A stretch of 64,000 nucleotides of DNA from Paraglaciecola sp. L1A13 (GCF_009796745.1 NZ_CP047024.1:4464001-4528000); one strand, 5' to 3'; positions 45,742 to 56,143 are shown, counted from the first letter of the stretch. Notes: a model not told the origin generated them from the letters alone. Program-made: numbers and translations.

Positions 45742-46353
45742 TTGAATATTACCAAACGTAAAATACTGAGCGCTGCATCTGAGTTATTTTTAGCCGGTGG
45801 TATTGCGGCCTTGAGTGTACGCTCTATTGCAAAACAGGCAGGCGTATCGACGATAGGCATATACAGTCATTTTAACGGCAAAGAAGGAATTTTGGATGAG
45901 TTATACATTCAAGGGTTTGAGCTGGTTATGCAGGCCATTCAATTCGAGCAAGAAAAACTAACAGCTAAGCAAATTTTACTTAAAGCCATAAAGGGTTACT
46001 TTGCCATGGCCGAAGCCCATGAAGGTCATTACCGATTAATTTTTGGGGAAAGCGACAGCCGATACGCCCCCTCTGATGAAGCCAAAGCAGTGGCAGAGAC
46101 TGCGTTTGGTACACTTATTAAAGTCACAGCCTTACTATTGCCCCAAGACGCCAACTTGGCTTTAAAGCAAAAAAATGCGTTAGAAATATGGGCGTTTTTG
46201 CATGGTTATGTCAGTTTGAAACACCATGCTGTTGCCAGTGTATTCCAAACACCTAACTGGTACTCATTGGCTGAAGAAGCACTGGCAATGCACATTGATG
46301 CTATTCTTGCCAAATACGCAGTGCCCCTAACATTGAACGATAGGCCACTCTGA
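45742..46353 (+). CDS. TetR-family transcriptional regulator
   Basis: 203 aa. The N-terminal helix-turn-helix (about 5-55) reads KILSAASELFLAGGIAALSVRSIAKQ in two parts and GVSTIGIYSHFNGKEGIL. The C-terminal ligand domain is of the WHG type. The start is TTG 45742, the only start before the conserved HTH; GAGAA precedes it. It is divergent from the flavoprotein/DUF2855 pair and lies 20 bp from the tandem palindromes, implying repression of that operon and of itself. Confidence 0.9.
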   Translation: MNITKRKILSAASELFLAGGIAALSVRSIAKQAGVSTIGIYSHFNGKEGILDELYIQGFELVMQAIQFEQEKLTAKQILLKAIKGYFAMAEAHEGHYRLIFGESDSRYAPSDEAKAVAETAFGTLIKVTALLLPQDANLALKQKNALEIWAFLHGYVSLKHHAVASVFQTPNWYSLAEEALAMHIDAILAKYAVPLTLNDRPL

Positions 46354-46354
46354 T

Positions 46355-46387
46355 ATTATAAAAAAGCGCTCAGCGCTTTTTTATAAT
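46355..46387. terminator. Bidirectional terminator between tetR-type gene and maeB
   Basis: Perfect 16-bp arms ATTATAAAAAAGCGCT and AGCGCTTTTTTATAAT flank one central C. It has T-runs in both directions and serves both convergent genes. Confidence 0.92.
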
Positions 46388-46401
46388 AGCTAAACAATAC
46401 T

Positions 46402-47649
46402 TTAATCTTGCATGTAGCCTGATGGTAACTCTTTAAGTACTGCCACGCCTGAATCGATAGCTGCTTGAGCAACTGCGGTAGCAACCCGCTTTAACAAGCG
46501 TGGATCCATCGGTTTCGGAATAATATACTCTCGGCCAAACGTTAAGCTCGTTAAGTTACTCGCCGCCAGCACTTCTGGTGGCACGGGTTCTTTGGTAATA
46601 CTTCTAATGGCTTCAACTGCGGCTATCTTCATCTCATCATTAATTTCTGATGCTCTGACATCGAGCGCCCCACGGAAAATAAAGGGGAAACACAGTACGT
46701 TGTTCACCTGATTCGGATAATCAGAACGCCCTGTGGCCATAATAACGTCATCACGCACAGCATGGGCTAACTCTGGCTTAATCTCAGGATCAGGATTTGA
46801 ACAGGCAAAAATAACAGGGTTAGCTGCCATTAATTTTAGCGCTTCTGGCGGCAATACATTTGGCCCAGATACACCGACAAAAACATCTGCCCCATCAAGC
46901 GCATCTTCAAGTGTGCGTTTATCGGTATTATTTGCGAACAACTTCTTATGCGGCGTAAGGTTATCTCGACGTGTATGAATAACACCTTTGGTATCCAGCA
47001 TATAGATACGCTCGCGCTTGGCGCCACATTTAATCAATAACTCCATGCAGGCAATAGCGGCGGCTCCCGCGCCCATACACACAATCGTCACGTCTGTCAG
47101 GTCTTTGCCCTGTACTTCCAGTGCATTAAGCATACCCGCTGCAGTCACAATCGCTGTACCGTGTTGGTCGTCATGAAACACTGGGACTTTACAACGCCTA
47201 ATCAACTCTTGTTCAATTTCAAAGCACTCAGGAGCTTTAATATCTTCTAAATTAATGCCACCGAACGTATCAGCTATGTTTGCCACCGTATTGATGAAAT
47301 CTTCAGTTGTCGTGTGATTAACTTCGATATCAATAGAGTCAATACCGGCAAAACGCTTAAATAACAGAGCCTTACCTTCCATAACTGGTTTAGAGGCCAA
47401 AGGGCCTAAGTTACCTAGGCCGAGAATAGCGGTACCGTTTGTGATAACCGCCACTAAATTACCCTTGGCGGTATATTTATAAGCAGCATTTGGATCAGCA
47501 GCAATTTCTCGAACAGGTTCAGCTACGCCTGGGCTGTATGCTAACGCTAAATCTGTCACTGTTTCTGCTGACTTGGTTAGCTGAATCGCTATTTTTCCTG
47601 GGATAGGTTTGGCATGATAATCCAGTGCTTGTTGACGAAAATCAGACAT
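46402..47649 (-). CDS. Malic enzyme (NAD(P)-dependent, single-domain form)
   Basis: 415 aa. Motifs are [44 protein letters not shown] and the cofactor fold [16 protein letters not shown]. It oxidatively decarboxylates malate to pyruvate. It lacks the phosphotransacetylase-like C-terminal domain of MaeB, so it is the short bacterial form. The NAD versus NADP preference cannot be read safely. Transcribed alone from ATG 47649; an inverted repeat TATCAGGTA/TACCCGATA at 47791-47812, 142 bp upstream, might be an operator. Confidence 0.92.
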   Translation of the reverse strand: MSDFRQQALDYHAKPIPGKIAIQLTKSAETVTDLALAYSPGVAEPVREIAADPNAAYKYTAKGNLVAVITNGTAILGLGNLGPLASKPVMEGKALLFKRFAGIDSIDIEVNHTTTEDFINTVANIADTFGGINLEDIKAPECFEIEQELIRRCKVPVFHDDQHGTAIVTAAGMLNALEVQGKDLTDVTIVCMGAGAAAIACMELLIKCGAKRERIYMLDTKGVIHTRRDNLTPHKKLFANNTDKRTLEDALDGADVFVGVSGPNVLPPEALKLMAANPVIFACSNPDPEIKPELAHAVRDDVIMATGRSDYPNQVNNVLCFPFIFRGALDVRASEINDEMKIAAVEAIRSITKEPVPPEVLAASNLTSLTFGREYIIPKPMDPRLLKRVATAVAQAAIDSGVAVLKELPSGYMQD

Positions 47650-47928
47650 CTTAGTCTAGATCCTTAAATGTAGGGTTGAATCAGAGTAGTTTTCAGTTTT
47701 CGCTTTATCATGTTCCTAGCTTCAATTTGTCGAAACTATTTGTCCGAACACAGAATTATTATCATGGCGAAAATCCGCTAAACATCCACTTATCAGGTAT
47801 CTCTACCCGATAAATTCAACTACATCATAATTTACTTAAGATAGCCAAAGCTAATAACCGTTATGAATGATGAATAATGTTTGTCTCAAAGAATGGAAAA
47901 GAATTAAGGTTGATAGATTGCAGACACA
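47650..47928. other. Intergenic region upstream of the malic enzyme
   Basis: Holds the dyad at 47791-47812 (nine-base arms, one mismatch, spacer TCTC) and presumably the malic enzyme promoter. No ORF is credible. Confidence 0.4.
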
Positions 47929-47955
47929 AAAAAAGGCGCTAAAAGCGCCTTTTTT
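47929..47955. terminator. Terminator after rpmE
   Basis: AAAAAAGGCGCT (47929-47940) and AGCGCCTTTTTT (47944-47955) form a 12-bp stem with loop AAA. It works on the minus strand for rpmE. Confidence 0.92.
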
Positions 47956-47970
47956 ATTACGTTTTTTCGC

Positions 47971-48186
47971 TTACTTCTTAGTGCTAAGTGCGGTAAAACG
48001 TTTGTTGAACTTGTCAACACGACCACCAGTATCAACGTTACGCTGCTTACCAGTGTAGAAAGGATGGCAAGCTGAACATACGTCCAAGTTGATATCTTTC
48101 TTCAAAGTTGAGCGAACGACGATTTTGTTTCCACATGAGCATGTTGCAGTCATGTCTTGGTAGTCTGGATGTATACCTTGTTTCAT
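47971..48186 (-). CDS. rpmE: 50S ribosomal protein L31 (zinc-binding type)
   Basis: 71 aa, the normal L31 length. It begins MKQGIHPDY and carries the zinc set CSCGN (Cys16/18) and [13 protein letters not shown]. This is the C+ form that stores zinc, unlike the Cys-free YkgM paralogue. It is a single gene between a terminator and the divergent priA. Confidence 0.97.
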   Translation of the reverse strand: MKQGIHPDYQDMTATCSCGNKIVVRSTLKKDINLDVCSACHPFYTGKQRNVDTGGRVDKFNKRFTALSTKK

Positions 48187-48412
48187 GGATTACCCTTAAA
48201 GTAAGGCCGTATCGCTATCCAACCCGAAGTTGAACACCATACGCAAATTAAATTCAAATTATGCGATCAATGCGGCTTGCCGCAAAGAGCCGGGCATATT
48301 AATGTAACACCTTGCCCCGATCAAGCTCTATTGCTGAATATATGGACAATTATACAAACTTCAACTGCCCATGCCCTTAAAAACCACCAACTTAAAAGAC
48401 GATTAGCCTGTT

Positions 48413-50590
48413 ATGCCCATTATCTGCGTTGCTGTTCCTGTTCCCAAGCGCCAATTTTTTGAATACCATCATACAAGCGCCCTTGAACCAGGTATTCGGG
48501 TACGCGTGCCATTCGGGCCTCGTCAATTAATTGGAGTCGTACTCGATACAACCGAGCATTCGCAATGGCAAAGCAATAAGATAAAAGCCATCATTGAGGT
48601 ACTCGACAGCGAATCAATTTTCAGTCCTGTTCAGCTCAAGCTTTGCCAATGGCTAAGTCAATACTATCAACACCCTATTGGTGATGTACTGCATAGCGCC
48701 ATGCCTGTTTCGCTGCGTAAGGGCGGCTCAAGTCAACCTAAACCTGTTAGCTATCTGCGCATCACAGAAGAAGGTCAGCAAACGTCCCCAGAAAGCTTGG
48801 GGAAAGCACGCAAACAACAACAATTACTCGTGCAATTACAAAAAGGTGAAATACGCTATTCCAGTGTAATGTCCGAATATGCTAGCACTACCGTCAAGGC
48901 ACTAGTGGAAAAGGGGTTTGTTAGCCAATTAGAGCGGGTACCGTCACTAGATACCAATTGGCTGGCGCATTTGAGTATTGGCGATAAACCCACACCGAAT
49001 ATTGAACAAGCCATCGCCATTAGCCAAATCACTGGAAAAATTGGTCAATATGCCAGTTTTTTAATTGAGGGGGTAACAGGAAGCGGAAAAACCGAAGTTT
49101 ATCTGCAAGCCATAGAAAGTGTGTTAAGCAAAGGGCAACAGGTGCTTATTTTAGTACCGGAAATAGGTTTGACCCCACAAACAGTGCAGCGTTTCGCTGA
49201 GCGTTTTAATGTACCTGTGGGTATTTTGCATTCAAATCTGACTGACAATGAGCGCTTACTCGTTTGGCAACAAAGTTATGCTGGTCAGCTTCCCATTATT
49301 ATTGGTACGCGCTCAGCCATTTTCACCCCCATGCGCAACCCAGGTATGTTAATTGTTGATGAAGAGCACGACGCATCTTATAAGCAGCAAGATGGTCTGC
49401 GTTATCATGCTCGTGACTTAGCCGTTATGCGCGCCGTTCAAGAAAATATTCCTCTAGTGCTCGGCTCTGCAACCCCAGCACTTGAGTCACTCAACAATGC
49501 ACTGAATGGTAAATATGAACATCTTATTTTGAATGAGCGGGCGGGCAATGCCTCGCACCCAAAACAGCAAGTGCTGGATATCCGTAACCAACCTTTAGAA
49601 TTTGGCCTAGCAAAAGGCATTATCGAGCGCATTGGTCAGCATTTAGCACAAGAAAGTCAGGTAATGTTATTTATTAACCGTCGCGGTTATGCTCCAGCAT
49701 TAGTCTGTCACACATGCGGTCATGTGGAAGAATGTCCAGGATGTAATAAACCGTATACCTTGCACAAGCAGCTTTACAAATTACAGTGCCACCACTGTGG
49801 CAGCGCCAAAGCGATTCCCAAGCGCTGCCAAAGCTGTGGTGGTACTGAACTTGGCGCCATGGGTGTCGGTACAGAACAACTAGAGCAAGGTTTACAACAG
49901 CTTTTCCCGCAATATAAGAGTGTGCGCATCGACAGTGATAGTGCTAGGGGTAAAAACCGTCTTAACGACATGTTGGATAAAATTAATCGTAACGAATACC
50001 AAATTCTTATCGGCACACAAATATTGTCCAAAGGACATCACTTCCCAAACGTTACGTTGGTGGTAATCTTAGAAGTAGACGGCGCTCTTTTTAGCGCTGA
50101 TTATCGGGCAGCAGAGCATCTTGCCCAACTGGTCACGCAATTAGCTGGGCGTGCTGGGCGTGCTGAAAAACCCGGCGAAATGTGGCTACAAACTCATGAC
50201 CCTAGTCATCCCTTGCTACAAGATTTGCTCAATAATGGTTATTCTCACTTTGCTCGCTATGCATTACTTGAACGCCAGCAAGCAATGTTGCCACCTCATA
50301 CTTATCAGGCACTGTTTCGAGCTCAATCAACTGATGCTCGCTTAGCCAATCAATTGCTAATTGATATCGCGACTCAATTTAGCTATTCAAAACATGTCCA
50401 GTGCATCGGCCCGCTGCCTGCTTTGATGGAAAAGCGCCAAGGTAAATTTCGCATGCAGTTAGTATTAATGAGCAACAATCGTGGCGCACTGCAACATGCT
50501 TTGGCACACGCCATGCCTAATATCGAACAACTGCCTCTGGCGACTAAAGTACGTTGGGCATTGGACGTCGACCCACAAGATTTCATGTAA
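48413..50590 (+). CDS. priA: Primosomal replication protein N' (PriA helicase)
   Basis: 725 aa. The N-terminal 3'-DNA-binding domain starts ICVAVPVPKRQFFEY. Walker A GVTGSGKTEVYL is near 220, the DEEH box is VDEEHDASYKQ, and a zinc region has eight Cys (CHTCGHVEECPGC to CQSCGG). The C-terminal helicase motifs end in TQLAGRAGRAEKPG. PriA reloads the replisome at stalled forks. It is divergent from rpmE, the usual gammaproteobacterial arrangement, and followed by ftsN. Confidence 0.97.
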   Translation: MPIICVAVPVPKRQFFEYHHTSALEPGIRVRVPFGPRQLIGVVLDTTEHSQWQSNKIKAIIEVLDSESIFSPVQLKLCQWLSQYYQHPIGDVLHSAMPVSLRKGGSSQPKPVSYLRITEEGQQTSPESLGKARKQQQLLVQLQKGEIRYSSVMSEYASTTVKALVEKGFVSQLERVPSLDTNWLAHLSIGDKPTPNIEQAIAISQITGKIGQYASFLIEGVTGSGKTEVYLQAIESVLSKGQQVLILVPEIGLTPQTVQRFAERFNVPVGILHSNLTDNERLLVWQQSYAGQLPIIIGTRSAIFTPMRNPGMLIVDEEHDASYKQQDGLRYHARDLAVMRAVQENIPLVLGSATPALESLNNALNGKYEHLILNERAGNASHPKQQVLDIRNQPLEFGLAKGIIERIGQHLAQESQVMLFINRRGYAPALVCHTCGHVEECPGCNKPYTLHKQLYKLQCHHCGSAKAIPKRCQSCGGTELGAMGVGTEQLEQGLQQLFPQYKSVRIDSDSARGKNRLNDMLDKINRNEYQILIGTQILSKGHHFPNVTLVVILEVDGALFSADYRAAEHLAQLVTQLAGRAGRAEKPGEMWLQTHDPSHPLLQDLLNNGYSHFARYALLERQQAMLPPHTYQALFRAQSTDARLANQLLIDIATQFSYSKHVQCIGPLPALMEKRQGKFRMQLVLMSNNRGALQHALAHAMPNIEQLPLATKVRWALDVDPQDFM

Positions 50591-50734
50591 CATCCTTGGG
50601 GATAAACGCTTCAATCAACAATACAACCGTCAATAGCTGATGTTATTTCACCTTAATACTAAATTGTGATTGAGGATTAATCTGAGCAGGGTAAAATCCG
50701 CGACTCTTCTAGCCTTAGTATTCGGATGTTAAAG

Positions 50735-51265
50735 ATGGCTCACAAAGATTATGTCGCCCGAGGGCGTAACCCTAAAACCCCTCCAGAACCAGAAAAGCGC
50801 GCTTTACCTTGGGTTCGTATTGTCGTCACGTTGGCATTGCTCTTCGGTTTTGGCTACTTTTTATGGTCAATAAATGACAAAGCGGAAGATCCTGCCCATA
50901 AAAAAGCCAGTACCAAAAGTGAACAAGTTGACCCTTTACCTGATGCACCAGAAGAAGAATGGGAATTCATCAAAACCTTGCCTGAATATAGTGTTGAAGT
51001 TGACGTAGAAGAACGCGAAGCATCAGAAAAACGTTATTTGATGCAGTGTGGATCCTTTAGAAAACAAGGCCAGGCAGAGGAATTAAAGGCACGTATTGCC
51101 TTTCAAGGTTTGGAAGCACAAGTGCGTGCCAGTGATGGCTCATCAGGACGCTGGTATCGCGTTATTATTGGTCCATACGAAAGCAAACGATTAGCCGAAA
51201 AGCAACGTCATACATTACAGCGAGCAAAAATAAACGGCTGCCAAATCTGGTTGTGGAATTTATAA
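50735..51265 (+). CDS. ftsN: Cell division protein FtsN (SPOR domain)
   Basis: 176 aa from ATG 50735. The cytoplasmic tail MAHKDYVARGRN matches the FtsA-binding start of E. coli FtsN, which decides this start over ATG 50726. A single helix (about 26-45) and an acidic periplasmic linker follow. A C-terminal SPOR domain (about 97-174, LMQCGSFRKQGQAEEL, YRVIIGPYESK) binds denuded septal murein. It is shorter than E. coli FtsN (319 aa) because the linker is reduced. It sits in the conserved priA-ftsN-hslVU order. Confidence 0.93.
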   Translation: MAHKDYVARGRNPKTPPEPEKRALPWVRIVVTLALLFGFGYFLWSINDKAEDPAHKKASTKSEQVDPLPDAPEEEWEFIKTLPEYSVEVDVEEREASEKRYLMQCGSFRKQGQAEELKARIAFQGLEAQVRASDGSSGRWYRVIIGPYESKRLAEKQRHTLQRAKINGCQIWLWNL

Positions 51266-51300
51266 ACGCATCCTTCATACCGCTTATGTAACCTCTCGAT

Positions 51301-51330
51301 AAAAGAGCTGCTGTTTGGTAGCTCTTTTTA
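51301..51330 (+). terminator. Terminator after ftsN
   Basis: AAAAGAGCT (51301-51309) pairs with AGCTCTTTT (51320-51328) and runs into TTTTTA. It separates ftsN from hslVU, which has its own promoter. Confidence 0.85.
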
Positions 51331-51365
51331 GTTCGGGGCGTTTACGTTTTGACTATTCTTCGTTA

Positions 51366-51393
51366 CTTGAAAATTTATGATTGCTCCCCACAT
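51366..51393 (+). promoter_or_regulatory. Sigma-32 heat-shock promoter of hslVU
   Basis: CTTGAAA (51366-51372), a 13-bp spacer and CCCCACAT (51386-51393) match the sigma-32 consensus CTTGAAA-N13-CCCCATnT closely. It lies 70 bp before hslV, a classical heat-shock gene. Confidence 0.85.
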
Positions 51394-51462
51394 CTAAGGC
51401 AATTGTTGTAATGCCCAATCCCATTTTAGTGTGCATTGCTGTTAAACCATTGAGGAATTTCT

Positions 51463-51987
51463 GTGACTACAATCGTATCTGTACGTCGCGGTAACCAAGT
51501 TGTTATCGCTGGCGATGGCCAAGTTTCACTTGGCAACACCGTAATGAAAGGCAACGCAAAGAAAGTGCGCCGTCTTTATCATGACAAAGTCATTGCTGGC
51601 TTTGCTGGCGGTACTGCTGACGCCTTCACTTTATTCGAACGTTTCGAGTCAAAATTAGAAATGCATCAGGGCAACCTAACACGTGCAGCAGTCGAATTAG
51701 CCAAAGATTGGCGAACTGACCGCATGCTGCGCAAACTCGAGGCTTTATTGGCTGTAGCCGACGAGACGGCTTCTTTTATTATCACCGGGAACGGTGACGT
51801 TGTTCAGCCAGAAAACGACCTAATTGCTATCGGTTCAGGTGGACCTTACGCTCAAGCTGCTGCGAGTGCCCTACTAGAAAATACTGAATTAACCGCAGAG
51901 GAAATAGCCCAAAAAGCCTTAACTATTGCCGGTGACATTTGCGTGTTTACCAACCATAGCCAAACCATAGAAAAAATTGATTACTAA
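51463..51987 (+). CDS. hslV: ATP-dependent protease subunit HslV
   Basis: 174 aa, the normal length. The protein starts [11 protein letters not shown]; after Met removal Thr2 becomes the N-terminal nucleophile. Conserved [14 protein letters not shown] and [17 protein letters not shown] follow. It forms the proteolytic double ring of the HslUV complex. The start is GTG 51463 with GAGGA 8 nt upstream. In operon with hslU, behind the sigma-32 promoter at 51366. Confidence 0.97.
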   Translation: MTTIVSVRRGNQVVIAGDGQVSLGNTVMKGNAKKVRRLYHDKVIAGFAGGTADAFTLFERFESKLEMHQGNLTRAAVELAKDWRTDRMLRKLEALLAVADETASFIITGNGDVVQPENDLIAIGSGGPYAQAAASALLENTELTAEEIAQKALTIAGDICVFTNHSQTIEKIDY

Positions 51988-52059
51988 CGTTCGTTGTTTT
52001 TAGACGAGCCAGACGCCGTACACGCGGCTGTTCAAGTCCAAACATATAAGGGTTAACTT

Positions 52060-53391
52060 ATGTCAGAAATGACCCCAAGAGAAATTGTCCACGAATTGGA
52101 CCGCCATATCATTGGCCAAAAAAATGCAAAACGTGCCGTATCAGTTGCTTTACGTAACCGCTGGAGACGTATGCAGTTAGACGGTGATTTACGCCAAGAA
52201 GTCACGCCAAAAAATATTTTGATGATCGGCCCCACAGGTGTGGGTAAAACTGAAATCGCTCGTCGTTTAGCAAAATTGGCTAACGCGCCGTTTATTAAAG
52301 TGGAAGCGACCAAATTTACCGAAGTGGGTTACGTCGGTAAAGAAGTCGAAACTATTATTCGTGATCTTGCTGATATCGCGGTGAAAATGGCCAAAGAGCA
52401 AGAAACGACAAAAGTTAAATACCGCGCTGAAGAAGCCGCTGAAGAGCGTATTTTAGACGTATTATTGCCACCAGCAGAGAATCAGTGGGGCGAAAAAGAA
52501 AAGAGTGAAGATAAAGGCACCCGCCAGACTTTCCGTAAGAAATTACGAGAAGGTCAGCTAGACGATAAAGAAATCGAAATCGATGTGGCTTTACCTCAGG
52601 TCGGCGTAGAAATTATGGCCCCTCCAGGCATGGAAGAAATGACCAACCAATTACAAGGCATGTTCCAAAATCTATCTGGATCCCAGAAGAAAAAGAAAAA
52701 GCTTAAGATCAAGGAGGCCTTCAAACTATTAATTGAGGAAGAAGCCGCGCGCTTGGTCAATCAAGAAGACTTGAAAGCCAACGCCATTGAGTCCCTTGAA
52801 CAAAACGGTATTGTTTTTATCGATGAAATCGACAAAATTTGTAAACGCGAAGGCTCTACCAGTGGTGGCGATGTTTCTCGCGAAGGTGTTCAGCGTGACT
52901 TGTTGCCTTTAGTGGAAGGCTCAACGGTATCCACTAAACACGGTATGGTGAAAACCGACCACATCTTGTTCATTGCATCAGGTGCATTTCAGATGGTCAA
53001 GCCTTCTGATTTAATCCCAGAGTTGCAGGGCCGTTTGCCTATTCGTGTTGAGTTAGAAGCTCTAACAGCTCATGATTTCATACGTATTTTAACGGAGCCA
53101 AACGCGTCCCTTACTGAGCAATATATCGCTTTGCTTAAAACTGAAGGCGTTGACGTTGAGTTTACCGAAGAAGGTATTGAGCGTATTGCTCAGGCTGCAT
53201 GGCAAGTTAATGAACGTACTGAAAACATTGGCGCTCGTCGTTTGCACACAGTAATGGAGCGTCTAATGGAAGATATCTCATTTGATGCCTCTGAAAAAAG
53301 TGGCGAACAGCTCACCGTCGATGCGAAATACGTGAATGATCACCTAGAAATGCTGGTTGAAAACGAAGATTTAAGCCGCTTTATTTTATAA
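52060..53391 (+). CDS. hslU: HslU ATPase (unfoldase of HslUV)
   Basis: 443 aa. Starts [20 protein letters not shown]; Walker [16 protein letters not shown], pore loop GYVGKEVE, Walker [10 protein letters not shown], sensor and C-terminal tail ending LSRFIL, the peptide that docks into HslV. The intermediate (I) domain is highly charged. 72 bp after hslV; a terminator follows. Confidence 0.97.
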   Translation: MSEMTPREIVHELDRHIIGQKNAKRAVSVALRNRWRRMQLDGDLRQEVTPKNILMIGPTGVGKTEIARRLAKLANAPFIKVEATKFTEVGYVGKEVETIIRDLADIAVKMAKEQETTKVKYRAEEAAEERILDVLLPPAENQWGEKEKSEDKGTRQTFRKKLREGQLDDKEIEIDVALPQVGVEIMAPPGMEEMTNQLQGMFQNLSGSQKKKKKLKIKEAFKLLIEEEAARLVNQEDLKANAIESLEQNGIVFIDEIDKICKREGSTSGGDVSREGVQRDLLPLVEGSTVSTKHGMVKTDHILFIASGAFQMVKPSDLIPELQGRLPIRVELEALTAHDFIRILTEPNASLTEQYIALLKTEGVDVEFTEEGIERIAQAAWQVNERTENIGARRLHTVMERLMEDISFDASEKSGEQLTVDAKYVNDHLEMLVENEDLSRFIL

Positions 53392-53422
53392 TCGACTTAA
53401 AACAACTATCAACAGAAATCCT

Positions 53423-53459
53423 AAAGACGAAGTCAGCTTAATGGCTCCGTCTTTTTTTT
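53423..53459 (+). terminator. Terminator after hslU
   Basis: AAAGACG (53423-53429) pairs with CGTCTTT (53448-53454), with an inner AGC/GCT pairing, and ends in a run of eight T. Confidence 0.85.
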
Positions 53460-53515
53460 GCCCATCGAACCTGCCCTATCTGTTTTACCAATAGAATATT
53501 TAGCCACAACATTAA

Positions 53516-53845
53516 ACATACTATGTTTATTTGAACCAACAAGGTAAAGGTCTCGAGCGTGCTGCAAACCACGGTATTTTGTCCACAGAGGTAGGCAATT
53601 CACCAGGTCAAATAGCCAGCGCTCAAGGCGTTTTACTTAGTATTCAAGCGTGTAGACAAATCTATCAGCGCAGAGTTGGCTCCAATTCGGCTGCTTTTTC
53701 GCAAAGTATAAACACATACTTACATGTGGGCTTAGGAACATGCGACTAAATAGATTCTGCTAAAGTGCGTTGGAGCAATGGTGAAATAGAAGAACTTACT
53801 CTTTATCAAGAGGGTGAAAAAATATCCATTGCCGCAAAATACTAA
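53516..53845 (+). pseudogene. Decayed FG-GAP / ASPIC-UnbV (CRTAC1-like) protein, C-terminal fragment
   Basis: One frame reads YVYLNQQGKGLERAANHGI, an FG-GAP-like repeat. It is followed by IYQRRVGSNSAAFSQS and YLHVGLGTCD, then a TAA at 53747-53749, then IDSAKVRWSNGEIEELTLY up to a second stop at 53843-53845. The order SQS..LHvGLG..D.id...VRWsnG is the signature of the ASPIC/UnbV domain that closes CRTAC1-like secreted proteins. The in-frame TAA replaces an expected Lys-like codon and the bulk of the gene is missing upstream. This fills the gap between hslU and the next gene. Confidence 0.65.
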
Positions 53846-53878
53846 CCGCGACCGCGCCTCTAAATACGTTTACGCGGC

Positions 53879-55009
53879 TTACTTACCCAAACAAGCATAA
53901 ACTTGCTTAATCAAGTTTTGGCTGCGTGCGTCACCAACTAAATCTGGGCTCATTTGATTACACACATAGCCCATAGATAAACGGTTAATTGGATCATGAC
54001 AGCCAAACGAACCGCCCCATCCGCTATGTCCAAAGGTCTTGGGCTCTTTACCATAAGTATTGGCTAACGAATTAACGACCAAACCCATCGCCCAGTGTAC
54101 AGGCAAGCCAATTAAGTCATCCGAGCGGGTGCTCTGTACTTCGGTAGTTTTAGCTAGGATTTCAGCACTAATTAGGCCTTTATCAGCACTGTATAATTCA
54201 TACAGGCTAGCCACCGCATTTGCGCTGCCATGGCCGTTTACTGCCGGTAATTGAGCACAGCGAGTTTGGCTTTTTAGCATAAAATCAGCTCGTAACACTG
54301 GATTCGTCATGCTCGCGAGCGCATAACTAGGCATATTTTTAGGCATTGAAGGAGCACGCGTTGGGGCAAATAAGTCAGCGATTCTAGCATGTTGACTTTC
54401 CGGTAAACCGATATGAAAGTCGATGTTATTTGTTTGACAAATTTTTTGTTGGAGATATTCGCCTATGGTCAATCCCGATACTCGGCGAACCACTTCCCCC
54501 ACTAAGAATCCAAACGTAAGCGCTTGATAGCATGTTCTAGAACCCGGTGGAAAGAACGGTGTTTGAGCCGCAAGTTTCGTACAACATAGTTCCCAATCAA
54601 GTAAATCATCTAAAGTGGTGGGCGTTTCAAATGCGTTCAGACCTGACTGATGTGACAGCACTTGCGCTAAAGTTATGTCTTGCTTGCCGTTGTTGGCAAA
54701 TTCAGGCCAGTGCGCAGCGATACAATCACTGTACCGCAAACGCCCCAGCTCGACTAAATGCGCAATACACAGTGCAGCTATGCCTTTAGTCGTTGAGAAT
54801 ACATTGACTAGGGTGTCTTGTTGCCAAGGAGCGAGCGCTGCGTTTCGAGTACCGGCGTGTATATCAACGACAAGCTTTCCTTGATGAAAAAGGGTAAATG
54901 CCGCACCTTGCTCGGGCGTTGCGCTTTGTGGCTCAAAATTAGCTTTGAATGCGTCAACCACTAAATTAAATTCAGGCTCCCAAATACCTTTTATTTCAAT
55001 TGATGACAT
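53879..55009 (-). CDS. EstB-like serine hydrolase (class C beta-lactamase fold)
   Basis: 376 aa without a signal peptide. The SxxK motif is STTK near 71; the second motif is CYQAL in place of YxN, as in EstB-type esterases; the third is GHSGWGGSFG near 327. These cytoplasmic relatives are carboxylesterases rather than penicillin targets. ATG 55009 has GGGAG 6 nt upstream, preferred over the longer frame to 55033. Transcribed alone. No link to the murein island 16 kb away is indicated. Confidence 0.87.
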   Translation of the reverse strand: MSSIEIKGIWEPEFNLVVDAFKANFEPQSATPEQGAAFTLFHQGKLVVDIHAGTRNAALAPWQQDTLVNVFSTTKGIAALCIAHLVELGRLRYSDCIAAHWPEFANNGKQDITLAQVLSHQSGLNAFETPTTLDDLLDWELCCTKLAAQTPFFPPGSRTCYQALTFGFLVGEVVRRVSGLTIGEYLQQKICQTNNIDFHIGLPESQHARIADLFAPTRAPSMPKNMPSYALASMTNPVLRADFMLKSQTRCAQLPAVNGHGSANAVASLYELYSADKGLISAEILAKTTEVQSTRSDDLIGLPVHWAMGLVVNSLANTYGKEPKTFGHSGWGGSFGCHDPINRLSMGYVCNQMSPDLVGDARSQNLIKQVYACLGK

Positions 55010-55153
55010 AAAATACTCCCACTGTAATGGCAACTATCAGTGCGTAATCACCTTGCTATTGAACCTTTTTAACACGGTTAAATGCTTATGTAATATCAGC
55101 GTTTTTTATGTCTATTTATTAGCCGCTCAGTAGATGCAGAACCGCGACTTTAG

Positions 55154-56143
55154 CTACAATCGAACTAACGGACATTGCGTCGCCGCTTTGTTGCTTAAAA
55201 TTGCTGCATCATGGGTCAAGGTAGAAATTTGTTGCTGCGTATCAAGCGCATTAACATCATCTGGTTGGTAAGCTAACGCTTTATCAATCATAATTTTTGC
55301 TTGGCTCACACAGCCCAATCGAGCTAACGCATAAGCGTAATTATTCAAATAAGGCACATTATCTTGTGCATATTCATAGCCCTTTTGATACCAAATGACA
55401 GCTTGTTGTAGGTCAACCGTTAGGTAATCATTAGCGAGTAAAAAGTAACTTAACCAATAGTCTGGCCACGTCGATATAGCAGTTTGTAGGGAGGTACGCC
55501 CAGCTTGCTTTTGCCCAGTACTTAACAAATCTTGAGCAGCTTGGGTATAAGCAAGTGGCGTAAATTGACTGCTTATTTTGTCAGGAGGAACCGCTGCCAA
55601 AAGCCAATAATCCCCTCGAGCCCAAGTACGCTCAAAGGTAGTAAAATTAAGTCTATGTCGCTTAGTTTCCCCTGTATGCAGAATGACTTCTTGTGCGCTT
55701 ATGTCGTAACCGATAACGACTGCATAGTGCCACATAGGTAACCAAGAAATAGACACGTTTTGCAAAACGACTACTGGAATATCATCGCGAATAAGCCCCA
55801 ATAACTGTTGAAAGCTTCCTCTTTTGGCGTAAGCCAATAGGCCCTGTTGGCGACTCGCAGAGACCATTTCAAGTTGCAAACTACCCTCTAATGCGGGTAC
55901 AAATAAATTAGGCGCAATGTCTTGCGGCGTTGAATCCGCACCATAGAAATTAAACACTTCGGCTAATGTGGTAGGGCCGCAATAGAACGCTTGCTGGGAA
56001 TAAAACGGCACATTGGCAATTTCATATTTATCAGCAAAGTTGTGCTCATTAGCGAGTAGCTGCTGGGTTTGTGGGGCGCTTTGACACGCGCACAATATAC
56101 CTAAAAGGCTGACAATGATGCCAGCCCTCCAACCATTAAGCAT
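55154..56143 (-). CDS. C39-like cysteine peptidase lipoprotein with TPR repeats (PA2778 family)
   Basis: About 329 aa with a lipoprotein signal (GILCAC). The papain-fold part carries the nucleophile in AFYCGPTTLAEVF and a His in PMWHYAVVIGYD. The second half has tetratricopeptide-type helices (about 205-310, YWLSYFLLANDYL, YLNNYAYALARLG). This fits the family named after Pseudomonas aeruginosa PA2778. The gene after PA2778 in that genome, PA2779, also has its homologue next door here. ATG 56143 chosen; a TTG at 56170 would lengthen the signal. Substrate unknown. Confidence 0.85.
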   Translation of the reverse strand: MLNGWRAGIIVSLLGILCACQSAPQTQQLLANEHNFADKYEIANVPFYSQQAFYCGPTTLAEVFNFYGADSTPQDIAPNLFVPALEGSLQLEMVSASRQQGLLAYAKRGSFQQLLGLIRDDIPVVVLQNVSISWLPMWHYAVVIGYDISAQEVILHTGETKRHRLNFTTFERTWARGDYWLLAAVPPDKISSQFTPLAYTQAAQDLLSTGQKQAGRTSLQTAISTWPDYWLSYFLLANDYLTVDLQQAVIWYQKGYEYAQDNVPYLNNYAYALARLGCVSQAKIMIDKALAYQPDDVNALDTQQQISTLTHDAAILSNKAATQCPLVRL

